Shown here: positions 22,034 through 32,649 of the stretch, in pieces | Layout: each line of letters starts with the position of its first letter | How positions within the stretch are numbered: position 1 is the stretch's first letter | Source of the DNA: Tatumella ptyseos | Lineage (GTDB): Bacteria > Pseudomonadota > Gammaproteobacteria > Enterobacterales > Enterobacteriaceae | Length of the DNA: 64,000 bases | Assembly: GCF_030552895.1 (NCBI RefSeq) | Contig: NZ_CP130649.1 | Location: forward strand, 2,046,001 to 2,110,000 | Reading direction: 5' to 3' | The notes under the pieces: generated by a model | Told to the model about the DNA's origin: nothing | Seen by the model: the letters and a program-made list of their open reading frames with translations, nothing else | Database searches by the model: none | Translations under genes and position numbers: made by a program

Positions 22034-23368
22034 TTACTCTGGCCATCGTGGTAAGCGTATTGAGATTTTCAATCCACCTTCTTGACGGTTCGATGCCGAC
22101 ACTTGTCCATGATGGGCGGTGATCACTTTACGCACGATTGCTAAGCCTAATCCGTAACCCTTACCAGAGAGCGAAGATTGTAAGCGAACAAAAGGATCAA
22201 AAATACTCGAAATTTTTTCCTCAGCCACGCCTGGCCCATTATCACAAATCGTTAGCAGTAACGTATCGCGATCAACCTCTAGTTTCACCACAATCACCTG
22301 CCCTTGCGATGAATAACGTAAAGCATTACGGAGTACGTTCTCTATTGCACGCCGAATAAGCTCTGCATTTCCACGAACCGTTACTGACTTAAGGCTATCG
22401 TAGTGAGCAACTACATCAACTTGCGGCTGCTGAGCTTCGTAACGCACATCAACCAATATCGCTTCCAGTAGCGCGATAAAATCGAAATACTGTTCAATAT
22501 CAATACCGTCATGTTCCGCGCGCGATAAGGTCAGTAGTTCACCAATCATCTTATCAAGCCGCTCGGTTTCAAGATCGATACGATCGAGGGATTGGGGGAT
22601 ATTCAACTCACTTTGTCGAGCCAATCCTACCGCAAGCTGTACCCTGGCTAATGGCGTGCGTAGCTCATGAGAAATATCATGCAGCAGTGCTTCGCGAGCT
22701 TTGACTAGCACATCAATGCGTTCGACCATCGCGTCAAAGTCTTTCGCCACAATCGATAACTCGTCATATCGCCGTTTCATAGCGGGAAATAATCGCACAG
22801 AGAGATTCCCACGTGAAACTTGAGCAAAGCCTTCCCGTAATTGTCTTATCGGTCGAGTCATATTCCATGCTAAAAGTAAGCTGAAGAAGATGCCAAGGCA
22901 AGGAGCGAAAAACATGATCGGAGTTGGAATATGTAATGAATCATGCCACGAACGGTGATTCCTCTCATCGAACCGCTCTAATCCACTGTAATCCAACTTA
23001 ATAAGATAAGGCTGCCCCCTATTATCTCTACTTTGCTGGCTGATAACCGTTGGAACGCCGCGCCCTGCTGCGTTGAGATCAGATTCATTACTTGCTACCG
23101 GGGAGATCGTTAGCTGCGGCCTCACTTCTGGTTCCCAGCTATCGACCAACGCTTTTACCCCTTCAGGACCGGCTGAATGTGCTAATAACCCGCCAATCGA
23201 TGCCAGTTGAACTTGCTGTAAACTACGCTGTTGTCTGGCGAATGGCGAGCCATCATCATGGGTAAAGAGCGAAAATCCTAACCAGATGACTTGGCTTATC
23301 AGCAGAAAAACAAATAGAAAAGCCACCAACATCTTGGTGAATAATCGCCTCGGATAACGTTGATTCAT
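22034..23368 (-). CDS. Sensor histidine kinase, CpxA-like
   Basis: 444 residues. Two membrane helices (about 12-33 and 150-169) bracket a periplasmic sensor of roughly 115 residues. A HAMP domain follows, then a HisKA dimerisation helix with His 234 in LHDISHELRTPLARVQLA, and an HATPase domain with the N box (IENVLRNALRYS), DNGPGV and GKGYGLGLAIV. The order is that of CpxA/RstB-type kinases. It overlaps its response regulator by 4 bp, so the pair is co-translated. The position between crr and cysM is occupied by pdxK and yfe genes in E. coli. The signal is unknown; the periplasmic domain does not match anything I can name. Confidence 0.9.
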   Translation of the reverse strand: MNQRYPRRLFTKMLVAFLFVFLLISQVIWLGFSLFTHDDGSPFARQQRSLQQVQLASIGGLLAHSAGPEGVKALVDSWEPEVRPQLTISPVASNESDLNAAGRGVPTVISQQSRDNRGQPYLIKLDYSGLERFDERNHRSWHDSLHIPTPIMFFAPCLGIFFSLLLAWNMTRPIRQLREGFAQVSRGNLSVRLFPAMKRRYDELSIVAKDFDAMVERIDVLVKAREALLHDISHELRTPLARVQLAVGLARQSELNIPQSLDRIDLETERLDKMIGELLTLSRAEHDGIDIEQYFDFIALLEAILVDVRYEAQQPQVDVVAHYDSLKSVTVRGNAELIRRAIENVLRNALRYSSQGQVIVVKLEVDRDTLLLTICDNGPGVAEEKISSIFDPFVRLQSSLSGKGYGLGLAIVRKVITAHHGQVSASNRQEGGLKISIRLPRWPE

Positions 23369-24045
23369 CGAATTTTGTAACCAATACTGCGTACGGTTTC
23401 GATAAAGACTTGGTCGTTAGTGGTTTTTGCGATCTTCTGACGAATATTACTAATATGTACATCGACGCTGCGGTCGTAAGCTTCGCGCGTACGACCTAAG
23501 GCTTTCTCTGACAATTCATCTTTGGATACTACGCGGTCCCCTGCCACTAATAACAGTTCGAGCAGGTTAAACTCAGATGCCGTAAGATCGATCGGTTGCT
23601 TCTGCCAGGTCACTGAACGCATCGCTGGATTGAGCACAAGCTCTTTAAGGACTAGCGGTTGGTTATCGTTAGGGGTGACAGGTATCTCTTCAAAACGACG
23701 CATCACCGAACGTAAGCGCGCGACCAGCTCCCGTGGATAACAGGGCTTAGGCATATAATCATCCGCCCCCATCTCTAAACCTATCACTCGGTCGATATTT
23801 TCGCCCTTCGCGGTAAGCATAATGATGGGTAATCGATGGTGCTGGCGTACCTGACGCAATACTTCAATGCCACTGATATCCGGCAGCATAATATCCAAGA
23901 TCATCGCGTCATAATGCGACTGGTTGATCGCTTCTAAAGCCCGTTTGCCATGGGTAATGACATCGGTATTCATCCCTTCACCCACCAAGTACTGGCTGAG
24001 CATCTGTCCTAACTCTTGATCGTCTTCAACTAATAAAATTTTCAT
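23365..24045 (-). CDS. OmpR-family response regulator, CpxR-like
   Basis: 226 residues. The receiver domain has the acidic pair Asp 8/Asp 9, phospho-acceptor Asp 51 (AMILDIMLPD), the TAKG threonine switch and a later Lys in MPKPCYPREL. A C-terminal winged helix (LTASEFNLLELLL... SVDVHISNIRQKI) binds DNA. The receiver and DNA-binding parts resemble CpxR, but it is a paralogue: the expected cpxRA locus is elsewhere in enterobacteria. It is transcribed first, then the kinase. Target genes are unknown; the divergent pts operon and neighbouring cysM are candidates only by proximity. Confidence 0.9.
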   Translation of the reverse strand: MKILLVEDDQELGQMLSQYLVGEGMNTDVITHGKRALEAINQSHYDAMILDIMLPDISGIEVLRQVRQHHRLPIIMLTAKGENIDRVIGLEMGADDYMPKPCYPRELVARLRSVMRRFEEIPVTPNDNQPLVLKELVLNPAMRSVTWQKQPIDLTASEFNLLELLLVAGDRVVSKDELSEKALGRTREAYDRSVDVHISNIRQKIAKTTNDQVFIETVRSIGYKIR

Positions 24046-24117
24046 ATTCAGGCCTCTAACTCACTTTACTTATCATGACGTCTTTTGGTGAGAGATTCTG
24101 TTAGTTTTACACAATTA

Positions 24118-25017
24118 TTACGCTTTAACGGCCGTTCCATTGAATACCCCCGTTGAAAGATAACGGTCACCGCGATCACAGACTATGGCGACCACTACCC
24201 GCTCAGGATGCGCGTCGGCAAGACTTAACGCCGCCGATACCGCGGCCCCAGAACTTATCCCACAGAAGATCCCTTCTTGCTGTGCCAGCGCGCGTGTCGA
24301 ATTCTCCGCCCGCTCTTGCGTCATCATCACAATGTCATCGACCCATTGTGGCTGATAGATTGTCGGCTGGTAAGCCTCTTGCCAATGGCGGATACCCGCA
24401 ATCTGACTTCCTGCCTCAGGTTGTAAGCCAACGACTTGGATCGCGGTATTTTGCTGCTTAAGATAACGACCGGTGCCGCTGATAGTGCCCGTTGTCCCCA
24501 TACTGGAAACAAAGTGGGTAATCCGACCTTCAGTCTGTTGCCAAATTTCGGGACCAGTGGTCTGGTAATGGGCTAGCGCATTATCGGGGTTATTAAATTG
24601 ATCGAGAACGATACCCACACCTTGTGCCGCTAAAATTTGTGCGTAATCTCGCGCATACTCCATTCCCTGAGCTTGGTCGACCAGAATTAATTCTGCCCCA
24701 TAGGCCTGCATTGCGGCTTGCCGTTCGGTACTCATATTATCGGGCATCAATAGTTTCAGCTTATAGCCCAATACTGCACAAATCATCGCCAGCGCAATAC
24801 CGGTATTACCACTGGTGGCTTCAATTAAAGTATCGCCCGGTTTAATCAGCCCACGTTGTTCAGCCTTTCGTACCATCGACCACGCGGCGCGATCTTTGAC
24901 CGACCCTGCGGGATTATTACCTTCGAGTTTCACCCATACCTCACCCGCCCCGGCGGAAGGCAGACGCTGTAATTTAACTAAGGGAGTATTACCTATCGTA
25001 CTTTCTAGGGTGGTCAC
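24118..25017 (-). CDS. cysM: Cysteine synthase B (O-acetylserine sulfhydrylase B)
   Basis: 299 residues (E. coli 303). PLP lysine Lys 41 is in GSVKDRAA, with [11 protein letters not shown] and the SSMGTTGTISGTGRYL phosphate loop; the CDRGDRYLSTGVF end is typical of CysM rather than CysK. It makes cysteine from sulfide and S-sulfocysteine from thiosulfate, matching the thiosulfate-binding CysP encoded in the same cluster. The start is GTG at 25017; the apparent ATG two bases upstream is out of frame and meets a stop at once (ATGTGA). It follows cysA by 84 bp, as the last gene of cysPTWAM. Confidence 0.97.
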   Translation of the reverse strand: MTTLESTIGNTPLVKLQRLPSAGAGEVWVKLEGNNPAGSVKDRAAWSMVRKAEQRGLIKPGDTLIEATSGNTGIALAMICAVLGYKLKLLMPDNMSTERQAAMQAYGAELILVDQAQGMEYARDYAQILAAQGVGIVLDQFNNPDNALAHYQTTGPEIWQQTEGRITHFVSSMGTTGTISGTGRYLKQQNTAIQVVGLQPEAGSQIAGIRHWQEAYQPTIYQPQWVDDIVMMTQERAENSTRALAQQEGIFCGISSGAAVSAALSLADAHPERVVVAIVCDRGDRYLSTGVFNGTAVKA

Positions 25018-25101
25018 ATTTTTATCCTATCGCTCGAACGCCATCAGCCTAGGTAAGAACCTAGGCTGATGGCAATGCTGACCTTGAAATTATCAGTACG
25101 T

Positions 25102-26178
25102 TTAATTAAAGGCAAGTGGCGCTAAGAGATTGTCTTGTTGATACACTCGCGCTTGCGCCAGATTAAGGTAAACCGTGGTCCCTCGCTCAGGGGCGACCAA
25201 GGTTTGACTGACAGCCGAGAGAGGATCTACGTCCAGCCCCTCCACGTCCAAACTCAGTTGCCAAAAATGGCCGCGTGGCGTTACTTCGAGTACTGTCGCC
25301 GGTAAGCGATGCAGTGCATCGGGCTGCGCTGACCAGGTCAGCTCCCAAGGACGGAGAAAGAGGTCGATAGGTCCCTGTGCTGCATAAGGTTGGCTAAGTT
25401 GCCACTGCTGCTGCCCTACCTGTAAAGATTGCCCGGATACCGTTGCAGATAGGCGGTTAATCTCCCCTAAAAACTCCAACACAAAGCGGCTTTCTGGCTG
25501 CTGCCAAACTTGCTGCGGAGTACCGTGTTGCTCAATATTTCCTTGGCTCATCACCACGATGTGATCGGCCACGTCCATAGCCTCTTCTTGGTCATGGGTG
25601 ACAAAGACACTGGTAAATTTAAGTTCTTCATGCAACTGACGTAGCCAACGACGTAGCTCTTTGCGTACCTGTGCATCTAAGGCCCCGAAAGGCTCATCGA
25701 GTAATAATATTGCAGGTTCGACCGCTAAAGCTCTTGCTAAAGCCACCCGCTGCTTTTGTCCACCGGAAAGTTGCGCTGGATAGCGTTTAGCGAACTCCTT
25801 CAGCTGTACCATCTCCAAAAGCTTCATCACTTTTTCACGGATTACCGCTTTACTTGGCCGCGTTTTACGCGGCATCACGGTCAGCCCGAAAGCAATATTA
25901 TCGAAGACGTTCATATGGCGGAATAGCGCATAATGTTGGAAAACAAAGCCGACCTGACGATCCCGTGCATGAACTTGGCTGACGTCACGTCCGTGGAACA
26001 GGATTTCTCCTGCATTCTGATTTTCTAACCCAGCAATAATACGCAACAGCGTGGTTTTTCCTGATCCAGACGGCCCCAGTAACGCCACCATCTCACCGGA
26101 TGGAATATCAAGACTGATATTATTCAATACCTGAGTTTGACCAAAGGATTTGGAAATCTGGTTAATATTAATGCTCAT
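25102..26178 (-). CDS. cysA: Sulfate/thiosulfate ABC transporter ATPase CysA
   Basis: 358 residues. Walker A GPSGSGKT lies at residues 35-42, followed by the Q loop, signature [15 protein letters not shown], Walker [12 protein letters not shown] and the switch histidine in [14 protein letters not shown]-terminal regulatory (TOBE-like) domain of about 120 residues follows. It powers import of sulfate and thiosulfate through CysT-CysW. Its start overlaps the end of cysW by 11 bp, indicating translational coupling in the cysPTWA(M) operon. Confidence 0.97.
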   Translation of the reverse strand: MSININQISKSFGQTQVLNNISLDIPSGEMVALLGPSGSGKTTLLRIIAGLENQNAGEILFHGRDVSQVHARDRQVGFVFQHYALFRHMNVFDNIAFGLTVMPRKTRPSKAVIREKVMKLLEMVQLKEFAKRYPAQLSGGQKQRVALARALAVEPAILLLDEPFGALDAQVRKELRRWLRQLHEELKFTSVFVTHDQEEAMDVADHIVVMSQGNIEQHGTPQQVWQQPESRFVLEFLGEINRLSATVSGQSLQVGQQQWQLSQPYAAQGPIDLFLRPWELTWSAQPDALHRLPATVLEVTPRGHFWQLSLDVEGLDVDPLSAVSQTLVAPERGTTVYLNLAQARVYQQDNLLAPLAFN

Positions 26179-27013
26179 TTTCGCCTGCCTGTGCGCCGTG
26201 CTGCTGACGTTCTAAGCGCCATTGCAGTACACTTTTTAAACATAAGGTGACCATCGCCATCATGGCGAGTAAAGCCGCAGCCGTGAAAGCCCCGACAGTG
26301 TTGTAATCTTGGTTGAGAAGTTCTACTTGTAAAGGAAGCGTGTAAGTCTCGCCGCGTATCGCACCTGAGACGACGGATACCGCGCCAAACTCGCCGATAG
26401 CTCGCGCATTAGTTAGCACCACGCCGTACAGCAACGCCCATCTGATATTCGGTAGCGTGACACGACGAAACATTTGCCAGCCATTTGCGCCCAGCAAAAT
26501 CGCTGCTTCATCCTCTTGACTCCCCTGACTGAGCATTACGGGTACTAACTCCCGAATCACAAAAGGACAGGTAACGAAAATAGTGACTAATACCATTCCC
26601 GGCCAGGTAAACATCACTTGGATATTATGCGCATCTAGCCAGCTGCCGGCCGGACCATTTATTCCCCAAAAGAGGAGATAGAGTAAGCCAACCACTACTG
26701 GCGAAATAGCAAAGGGGATATCGTACAAGGTCAGTAAAAACTGCCGACCTGGGAAATTGAAGCGGCTGACTAACCAAGCCAGTAAAGTCCCAAAAAGTAG
26801 ATTTACGGGCACGGTAATCAGTGCAATTAAGACCGTTAGCCAAATGGCATGCAACATATCGCCGTCACGCAAATTATGCAGGGCAACCCCTACCCCTTCA
26901 CTGAGGGCCTGCCAAAAAATATAGACGAGCGGCACTAACAAAAAGAGTGCGGCACTGAGCAACGCTAAACCAATCAGTATCCACTTCGTCCAAGGGCGTG
27001 ATGAAACAGCCAT
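26168..27013 (-). CDS. cysW: Sulfate/thiosulfate ABC transporter permease CysW
   Basis: 281 residues with about six membrane helices. The cytoplasmic coupling segment [22 protein letters not shown] is the EAA motif that contacts CysA, and [16 protein letters not shown] is conserved in sulfate permeases. It forms the inner-membrane channel with CysT. It overlaps cysT by one base and cysA by 11 bp. Confidence 0.97.
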   Translation of the reverse strand: MAVSSRPWTKWILIGLALLSAALFLLVPLVYIFWQALSEGVGVALHNLRDGDMLHAIWLTVLIALITVPVNLLFGTLLAWLVSRFNFPGRQFLLTLYDIPFAISPVVVGLLYLLFWGINGPAGSWLDAHNIQVMFTWPGMVLVTIFVTCPFVIRELVPVMLSQGSQEDEAAILLGANGWQMFRRVTLPNIRWALLYGVVLTNARAIGEFGAVSVVSGAIRGETYTLPLQVELLNQDYNTVGAFTAAALLAMMAMVTLCLKSVLQWRLERQQHGAQAGENEH

Positions 27014-27846
27014 TATTTACCCCCTAAACGACGCCCGTAACGGCTCTGTAATGTATTGATTGTGAATAGCAGGATTAACGATGCCCCCATAATCACCGAG
27101 GCGATAGCACTAGAAGCTGGGAAATCAAATTCTTGCTGGCGAACAAAGATGAGTAATGAGATAACTTCCGTTTTCCATGCAATATTACCGGCAATAAAGA
27201 TGACTGCGCCAAACTCCCCCAAACTACGTGTGAAAGAGAGCGCGGTCCCGGCAAGCAGTGATGGAGCAATTTCGGGCAAAATGACCTTGAAAAAGGCCTG
27301 ACTAGGGCGTGCGCCTAGGGTTTCCGCGGCTTCTTCATATTCTGGACCTAGCTCTTCCAACACTGGCTGGACGGTACGGATCACAAAGGGAATACTGGTA
27401 AAAGCCATCGCGACGGCAATCCCTAACCAAGTGTAAGTCACCTTAATACCGTGCTCTGCCAGCCAATGACCATACCACCCATTCGACGAGAATAATCCCG
27501 CAAGCGTTAAACCGGCAACGGCAGTCGGTAGAGCAAAAGGGAGATCCATCAAGCCATCCAGAAATGTCCGGCCCGGGAAACGGTAGCGCGTGAGTACCCA
27601 TGCCATTAATGTTCCAAATACGGCGTTAAATAATGACGCTATCGCGGCCGATAATAGCGTAATTTTATAAGCAGCGACTAATTGTGGGTCACTGATGACT
27701 CGCCAATATTCAGCCCACGTCATCTGCGATAACTGCATCAATAACGCGCTGACCGGTAATAGTAAAATCAAACAGGTAAAGAATAAGCTTGTCCCAAGAC
27801 TCAAGCCAAATCCTGGTAAAACGCGACGTTGACGTGAAAAAATCAT
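27013..27846 (-). CDS. cysT: Sulfate/thiosulfate ABC transporter permease CysT
   Basis: 277 residues from the ATG at 27846, exactly the E. coli length, starting MIFSRQRRVLPGFGLSLG. Six membrane helices; the EAA motif is EYEEAAETLGARPSQAFFKVILP. The frame stays open further upstream, but that region is the end of cysP; ATG at 27846 overlaps the cysP stop by 4 bp (ATGA), the usual coupled arrangement. Partner of CysW. Confidence 0.97.
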   Translation of the reverse strand: MIFSRQRRVLPGFGLSLGTSLFFTCLILLLPVSALLMQLSQMTWAEYWRVISDPQLVAAYKITLLSAAIASLFNAVFGTLMAWVLTRYRFPGRTFLDGLMDLPFALPTAVAGLTLAGLFSSNGWYGHWLAEHGIKVTYTWLGIAVAMAFTSIPFVIRTVQPVLEELGPEYEEAAETLGARPSQAFFKVILPEIAPSLLAGTALSFTRSLGEFGAVIFIAGNIAWKTEVISLLIFVRQQEFDFPASSAIASVIMGASLILLFTINTLQSRYGRRLGGK

Positions 27847-28853
27847 AGTGATGACCCTGCTGCCTGCAATGTATCGAACTCCCCTTGCGGTGCGAAGTGA
27901 GACTGCATGGCTTTTTGCCATGAGCCAAACTGCTGTTCAACCGTGAAAAAATGAACGGGTGTAAAATGTTGTTGTGCCACAGCACTTGGTGTCGCGTGGT
28001 AAGTACGGTAATAAAAACGCGTTAAAATATTTTGCGCCTCGGGTTGGTAAAGGAAATTTAAGTAAGCTTGTGCAAGATCAGTAGAATGATCGCGCTCAGT
28101 ATTGCGATCAATCCACGTCACCGGAAATTCCGCTTTAATATTAGTCTGCGGAATGATGACTTGGTAGTGCTGGTCAGGATAATGCTGTTGCAACGTACGA
28201 GCTTCAGCTTCAAAAGTAATCAACACATCGCCCAATTTCTGATTCACAAAACTTTGGGTTGCCCCACGCCCACCAATATCGGCAACCTGCGTGTTGTTTA
28301 TCCATTGCCGCATGGCTTTACGTACAGCGGCATCATCATGCCCATAAGCAATAGACAATGCCCCCCATGCCGCTAACCAAGCATAACGACCATTTCCGGA
28401 AGTTTTAGGATTGGGGTAGATAAGCTTCACGCCTGGCTTAACTAAATCCTGCCACGCTGCGATATGGAGGGGATTGCCACGGCGAACGACTAGCGCCATG
28501 ATCGAGTAGTAAGGTGAGCTATTGTTGGCTAGGCGTTGCTGCCAATCCTCTGGGATCAGTGACCCTCGGTCATGCAGTATTTGAATATCAGGCACTTGAT
28601 TGAAGGTCACCACATCGGCACGCATCCCTTGCAAGATAGCAAGAGCTTGTTTAGAAGAGCCACCATGTGATTGACGGATAGTCAGTTTATCTTCGGGATG
28701 CTGCCTATCCCACTGTTGGATAAACACTGGATTCAATTGTTCATATAGCTCGCGTGACACATCGTAAGAGCTATTGAGTAACTGAGCTGGATAGGCAGAC
28801 GGTGCAGCAAGCAACAGTAGGCCTACCACCGATGATTTGTACCCTCTCTTCAT
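27843..28853 (-). CDS. cysP: Thiosulfate/sulfate-binding protein CysP
   Basis: 336 residues (E. coli 338). A signal peptide of about 23 residues ends around SAYPA. The mature protein has the SBP-family core LLNSSYDVSRELYEQLNP, SHGGSSKQALAILQG and PNPKTSGNGRYAWLAAWGA, which line the oxyanion pocket. It delivers thiosulfate and sulfate to CysTWA in the periplasm. The ATG at 28853 is preferred over a TTG 21 bp upstream because it gives a normal signal peptide. First gene of the operon; the CysB-responsive promoter should lie in 28854-28978, but I see no diagnostic motif. Confidence 0.96.
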   Translation of the reverse strand: MKRGYKSSVVGLLLLAAPSAYPAQLLNSSYDVSRELYEQLNPVFIQQWDRQHPEDKLTIRQSHGGSSKQALAILQGMRADVVTFNQVPDIQILHDRGSLIPEDWQQRLANNSSPYYSIMALVVRRGNPLHIAAWQDLVKPGVKLIYPNPKTSGNGRYAWLAAWGALSIAYGHDDAAVRKAMRQWINNTQVADIGGRGATQSFVNQKLGDVLITFEAEARTLQQHYPDQHYQVIIPQTNIKAEFPVTWIDRNTERDHSTDLAQAYLNFLYQPEAQNILTRFYYRTYHATPSAVAQQHFTPVHFFTVEQQFGSWQKAMQSHFAPQGEFDTLQAAGSSL

Positions 28854-28913
28854 ACCTGAAAATTCCAATCTCAACCTCAGTCAATCTAGAAGTAATCAGT
28901 GTATTTATAAGCA

Positions 28914-28951
28914 TAAAAAAGCAGTAATGGTTTTATATACCGATTACTGCT
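28914..28951 (-). terminator. Terminator after yfeY
   Basis: Nine-base arms AGCAGTAAT/ATTACTGCT (28920-28928, 28943-28951), followed on the minus strand by T6. It separates the ypeA-yfeZ-yfeY transcripts from cysP. Confidence 0.85.
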
Positions 28952-28978
28952 GTGTAATTGCTAAAAAATATATAACGG

Positions 28979-29593
28979 CTAGGCGTGCCAAATAATCTCA
29001 GAGAGTGTCCACTGTTTAAGCGTAGCGTCTGCAGGCATGATGCCCGATGGTCCACTAAACTCGCCTTGATAGATAACGTCAAGATGTTGGCTGTTTGGCA
29101 CTTTACATTGTACATGCTGGCTATCACGGCCTGGTTGGCAGTTACCATAAGCTTTTTGGAAAAGTGCTGAGAACGGTGCACCAAATGCGATACCTTTAGG
29201 GGTGCCTACTTCGCTATCCGATACACTGATTTTATTAACCGACCCATCGCCATAGAACGTCATCGCGACCTGTTGATCTTTCATCGCTTGGATATAACTT
29301 TCTATCTGCCCATTACGCGTTCCCATTCCTTGGCGGATCCGATAGTCGCTACCAATACCTTGACTAATCGCCTCAGCGTTAAAGGGAGTTGAACGGGTAA
29401 TTTTCCCCACCCCTTGCTCGCTCACGGCGATTGAAGCGCCAAACCAGTTCCAAGGCAGTGCGGACGACCAGCTATAGCTTAAAGGATTCCACCAATGGAC
29501 GCTGCTGCTTGATGTCTCAGTCTGGTGGCTGGAACCCGCACAGCCGCTGAGCAGTACCGCACTGGCAAACAGTGCACAGGGTAACGCTTTCAT
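28979..29593 (-). CDS. yfeY: YfeY family outer-membrane lipoprotein
   Basis: About 204 residues. The lipobox LLSGC (Cys 18) is followed by a Ser/Thr-rich linker, then a conserved domain with WWNPLSYSW, GVGKITRSTPF and TFYGDGSVNKISV. It resembles E. coli YfeY, a sigma-E-dependent lipoprotein of unknown function. ATG at 29593 is preferred (GAGGAA 5 bp upstream) over an earlier start that would add nine residues before the signal peptide. The neighbours ypeA, yfeZ and amiA are the same as in E. coli. Confidence 0.85.
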   Translation of the reverse strand: MKALPCALFASAVLLSGCAGSSHQTETSSSSVHWWNPLSYSWSSALPWNWFGASIAVSEQGVGKITRSTPFNAEAISQGIGSDYRIRQGMGTRNGQIESYIQAMKDQQVAMTFYGDGSVNKISVSDSEVGTPKGIAFGAPFSALFQKAYGNCQPGRDSQHVQCKVPNSQHLDVIYQGEFSGPSGIMPADATLKQWTLSEIIWHA

Positions 29594-29668
29594 TTCTATT
29601 CCTCTTGCATAGTAGATCAATGCTACTAGGAGTGATCTTCGCTGAAAAAGTTTACTGTAACGCGTTTT

Positions 29669-30103
29669 TTATTGAATGAAACACCGTTTTAGGCGACTCA
29701 TTGTCAGTAACGCGGCTTCAGTTAACAGATCGAACAAGGTTAACAGCAGTAACAGCGGCGAACTTTCTAAAGCGACTCTATTCCATTGACTTAATTGCCA
29801 TGCGCAGAGCAGAGCCCCACTGATAAGCAAAGTATAGCGACAGATGCGCCAGCTACGGGGAAAACGTTGACGGTAGCCACTAAGCCCCATACAGATTAAC
29901 GCCGGTAAGCCCATCGCTAAACCGATATAAAAGGTCGAAGTCTCCGGCACAAACAGGCGTAAGAGCGTGTCACCTTGTTGCCGTGAGGCGCCTGCCATCA
30001 CCAACAATATCCAAGCACGAGCCTGATATAACAAAATAGCCCACAGCAAAAAGGGTAGAGGGGCCGCACTCCCATCTGCTTCGATATCAAAATCGTCCAT
30101 CAT
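29669..30103 (-). CDS. yfeZ: DUF2919 family membrane protein YfeZ
   Basis: 144 residues with four likely membrane spans and a short acidic N-terminus. LPFLLWAILLYQARAWILLVMAGASRQQGDTLLRLFVP is typical of DUF2919 (E. coli YfeZ, 151 residues). Function unknown. It lies between ypeA and yfeY on the same strand with short gaps (9 and 75 bp), suggesting co-transcription. Confidence 0.85.
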   Translation of the reverse strand: MMDDFDIEADGSAAPLPFLLWAILLYQARAWILLVMAGASRQQGDTLLRLFVPETSTFYIGLAMGLPALICMGLSGYRQRFPRSWRICRYTLLISGALLCAWQLSQWNRVALESSPLLLLLTLFDLLTEAALLTMSRLKRCFIQ

Positions 30104-30112
30104 CGGAGGCGA

Positions 30113-30538
30113 TTAATATTCACGATCTTCGATCAAGCGTTTTCCAAGGCTGGTGACTTCATTAATCTCGTAGTCCAATTTTTCATAAAATCCCAACACC
30201 AAATCATTATCATCACGGATTTGAAGATTGAGCTTAGGACAGCCTCGAGCAATTAACTTTTTCTCTAATCGGTTCATCAATGCATTGGCAAAGCCGCGTC
30301 CTTGGTAATCAGGATGAACGGCAAGATAATAGGCTGAGCCGCGATGACCGTCATAGCCCCCCATCACACTCCCTACGATTTGTCCTGAAAGGACAACGAC
30401 AAGAAAAAGATCAGCATCATGGCGTAATTTACGTTCGATATCGAGTTCAGGATCATTCCAAGGCCGTAACAGATCACAACGCTCCCAAAGCGTAATCACT
30501 TCATCGATATCTTGTTGTTCAAAAACACGAATTTCCAT
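30113..30538 (-). CDS. ypeA: GNAT acetyltransferase YpeA
   Basis: 141 residues from ATG 30538, the E. coli length. The acetyl-CoA loop [22 protein letters not shown] lies mid-protein, followed by [16 protein letters not shown]. It closely matches E. coli YpeA, whose substrate is unknown. A longer frame upstream (to 30640) has no family support; GGGGAGGTC precedes the chosen start. First gene of ypeA-yfeZ-yfeY, divergent from amiA. Confidence 0.93.
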   Translation of the reverse strand: MEIRVFEQQDIDEVITLWERCDLLRPWNDPELDIERKLRHDADLFLVVVLSGQIVGSVMGGYDGHRGSAYYLAVHPDYQGRGFANALMNRLEKKLIARGCPKLNLQIRDDNDLVLGFYEKLDYEINEVTSLGKRLIEDREY

Positions 30539-30711
30539 TTTTTGACCTCCCCTCGGCGAAAACCAACTATTATGCGTGTGTAGTAGGGTGTTAGAAAAGG
30601 CAATACTCGGTAAAAGCCTGAAATATTTCAATGTTAGCAATATCGCTAATGTTATTATATAACCTAATTATTAATAGTAATTCTCATTAACTCTTCACGG
30701 ATCTGAATCTA

Positions 30712-31575
30712 ATGAAAAAATTGGCCTCACTGAAACAATTAGTCAATCGCCGCCAATTACTCTTTTCCGGTCTCGCGTTGGCTGTGCTTTCGCCACGCGC
30801 CGTACTGGCCGAAGAGTCGCGGATCCCGGTATCTCGTCAACGCCATTCGGCAGCAAAAAAGAGTCAATCGGGGAAATTTATTGTCATGCTAGACCCCGGT
30901 CATGGCGGCATCGATTCTGGCGCGGTCGGTGAAGAAGGCTCGATGGAAAAGCATGTTGTTCTAGAGATTGCCAATACAGTACGCCAATTATTGAGTAATC
31001 ACCCACATATCGAAGCGCGGTTAACGCGTGACAGTGATCATTTCATCCCCCTTTATCAACGGGTCGAAATTGCGTCGCAGCATGGGGCATCACTCTTTAT
31101 GTCAATCCATGCTGACGGCTATACTGACCCCTCTGCTCGTGGCGCCTCGGTTTTCGCCCTCTCCAACCGCGGGGCTAGTAGTGCGATGGCACGTTATCTG
31201 TCTGATCGTGAAAATAATGCCGATGCGGTTGGCGGTCTTAAAGTGCAACAAAAAGACCAATACTTGCAGCAAATCTTATTCGACCTAGTTCAGACCGACA
31301 CCATTAAAAACAGTCTAACGCTTGGCAAGCACGTTCTCGATACGATTCGTCCCGTGCACCATTTGCACAGTCAACATACCGAACAAGCTGCATTTGCCGT
31401 ATTAAAGTCCCCTTCTATCCCCTCTGTGTTAGTAGAAACTTCGTTCATTACTAACCCAAGTGAAGAGAGGCTACTTGGCACCACAGCATTTCGTAAAAAA
31501 ATTGCTGGCGCTATTTCTGATGGTATCGTCAACTTTTATAATGAACAGCAACGCCGTAATCGCCGAGTCAGTTGA
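30712..31575 (+). CDS. amiA: N-acetylmuramoyl-L-alanine amidase AmiA
   Basis: 287 residues. A twin-arginine signal (NRRQLLFSGLALAVLS) targets it to the periplasm through Tat, as for E. coli AmiA. The amidase_3 domain has its zinc ligands in DPGHGG (His 64), Glu 79 and SIHADG (His 133), plus the catalytic Glu in VETSFITNP. It cleaves septal peptidoglycan during daughter-cell separation and is activated by EnvC. It is followed by hemF 37 bp downstream, as in E. coli. Confidence 0.97.
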   Translation: MKKLASLKQLVNRRQLLFSGLALAVLSPRAVLAEESRIPVSRQRHSAAKKSQSGKFIVMLDPGHGGIDSGAVGEEGSMEKHVVLEIANTVRQLLSNHPHIEARLTRDSDHFIPLYQRVEIASQHGASLFMSIHADGYTDPSARGASVFALSNRGASSAMARYLSDRENNADAVGGLKVQQKDQYLQQILFDLVQTDTIKNSLTLGKHVLDTIRPVHHLHSQHTEQAAFAVLKSPSIPSVLVETSFITNPSEERLLGTTAFRKKIAGAISDGIVNFYNEQQRRNRRVS

Positions 31576-31603
31576 TTCATTTAATGTTCAATGAAGGTTG
31601 TAG

Positions 31604-32521
<918 letters not shown>

Positions 32522-32527
32522 TGTAAG

Positions 32528-32550
32528 GGCTCGGTGTCGACTGCCGAGCC
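32528..32550 (+). terminator. Hairpin after hemF
   Basis: Arms GGCTCGG/CCGAGCC (32528-32534, 32544-32550), 6 bp after the stop. The T-run is weak. Confidence 0.55.
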
Positions 32551-32649
32551 ATCATCATTGCTTATAAAAAGAAACATAATAATTCGTCCTTTTTCTAATA
32601 AGCGTGTTGTAAACCCGCTATTATCAGTTCTGACTTCTATTCACTGTCT

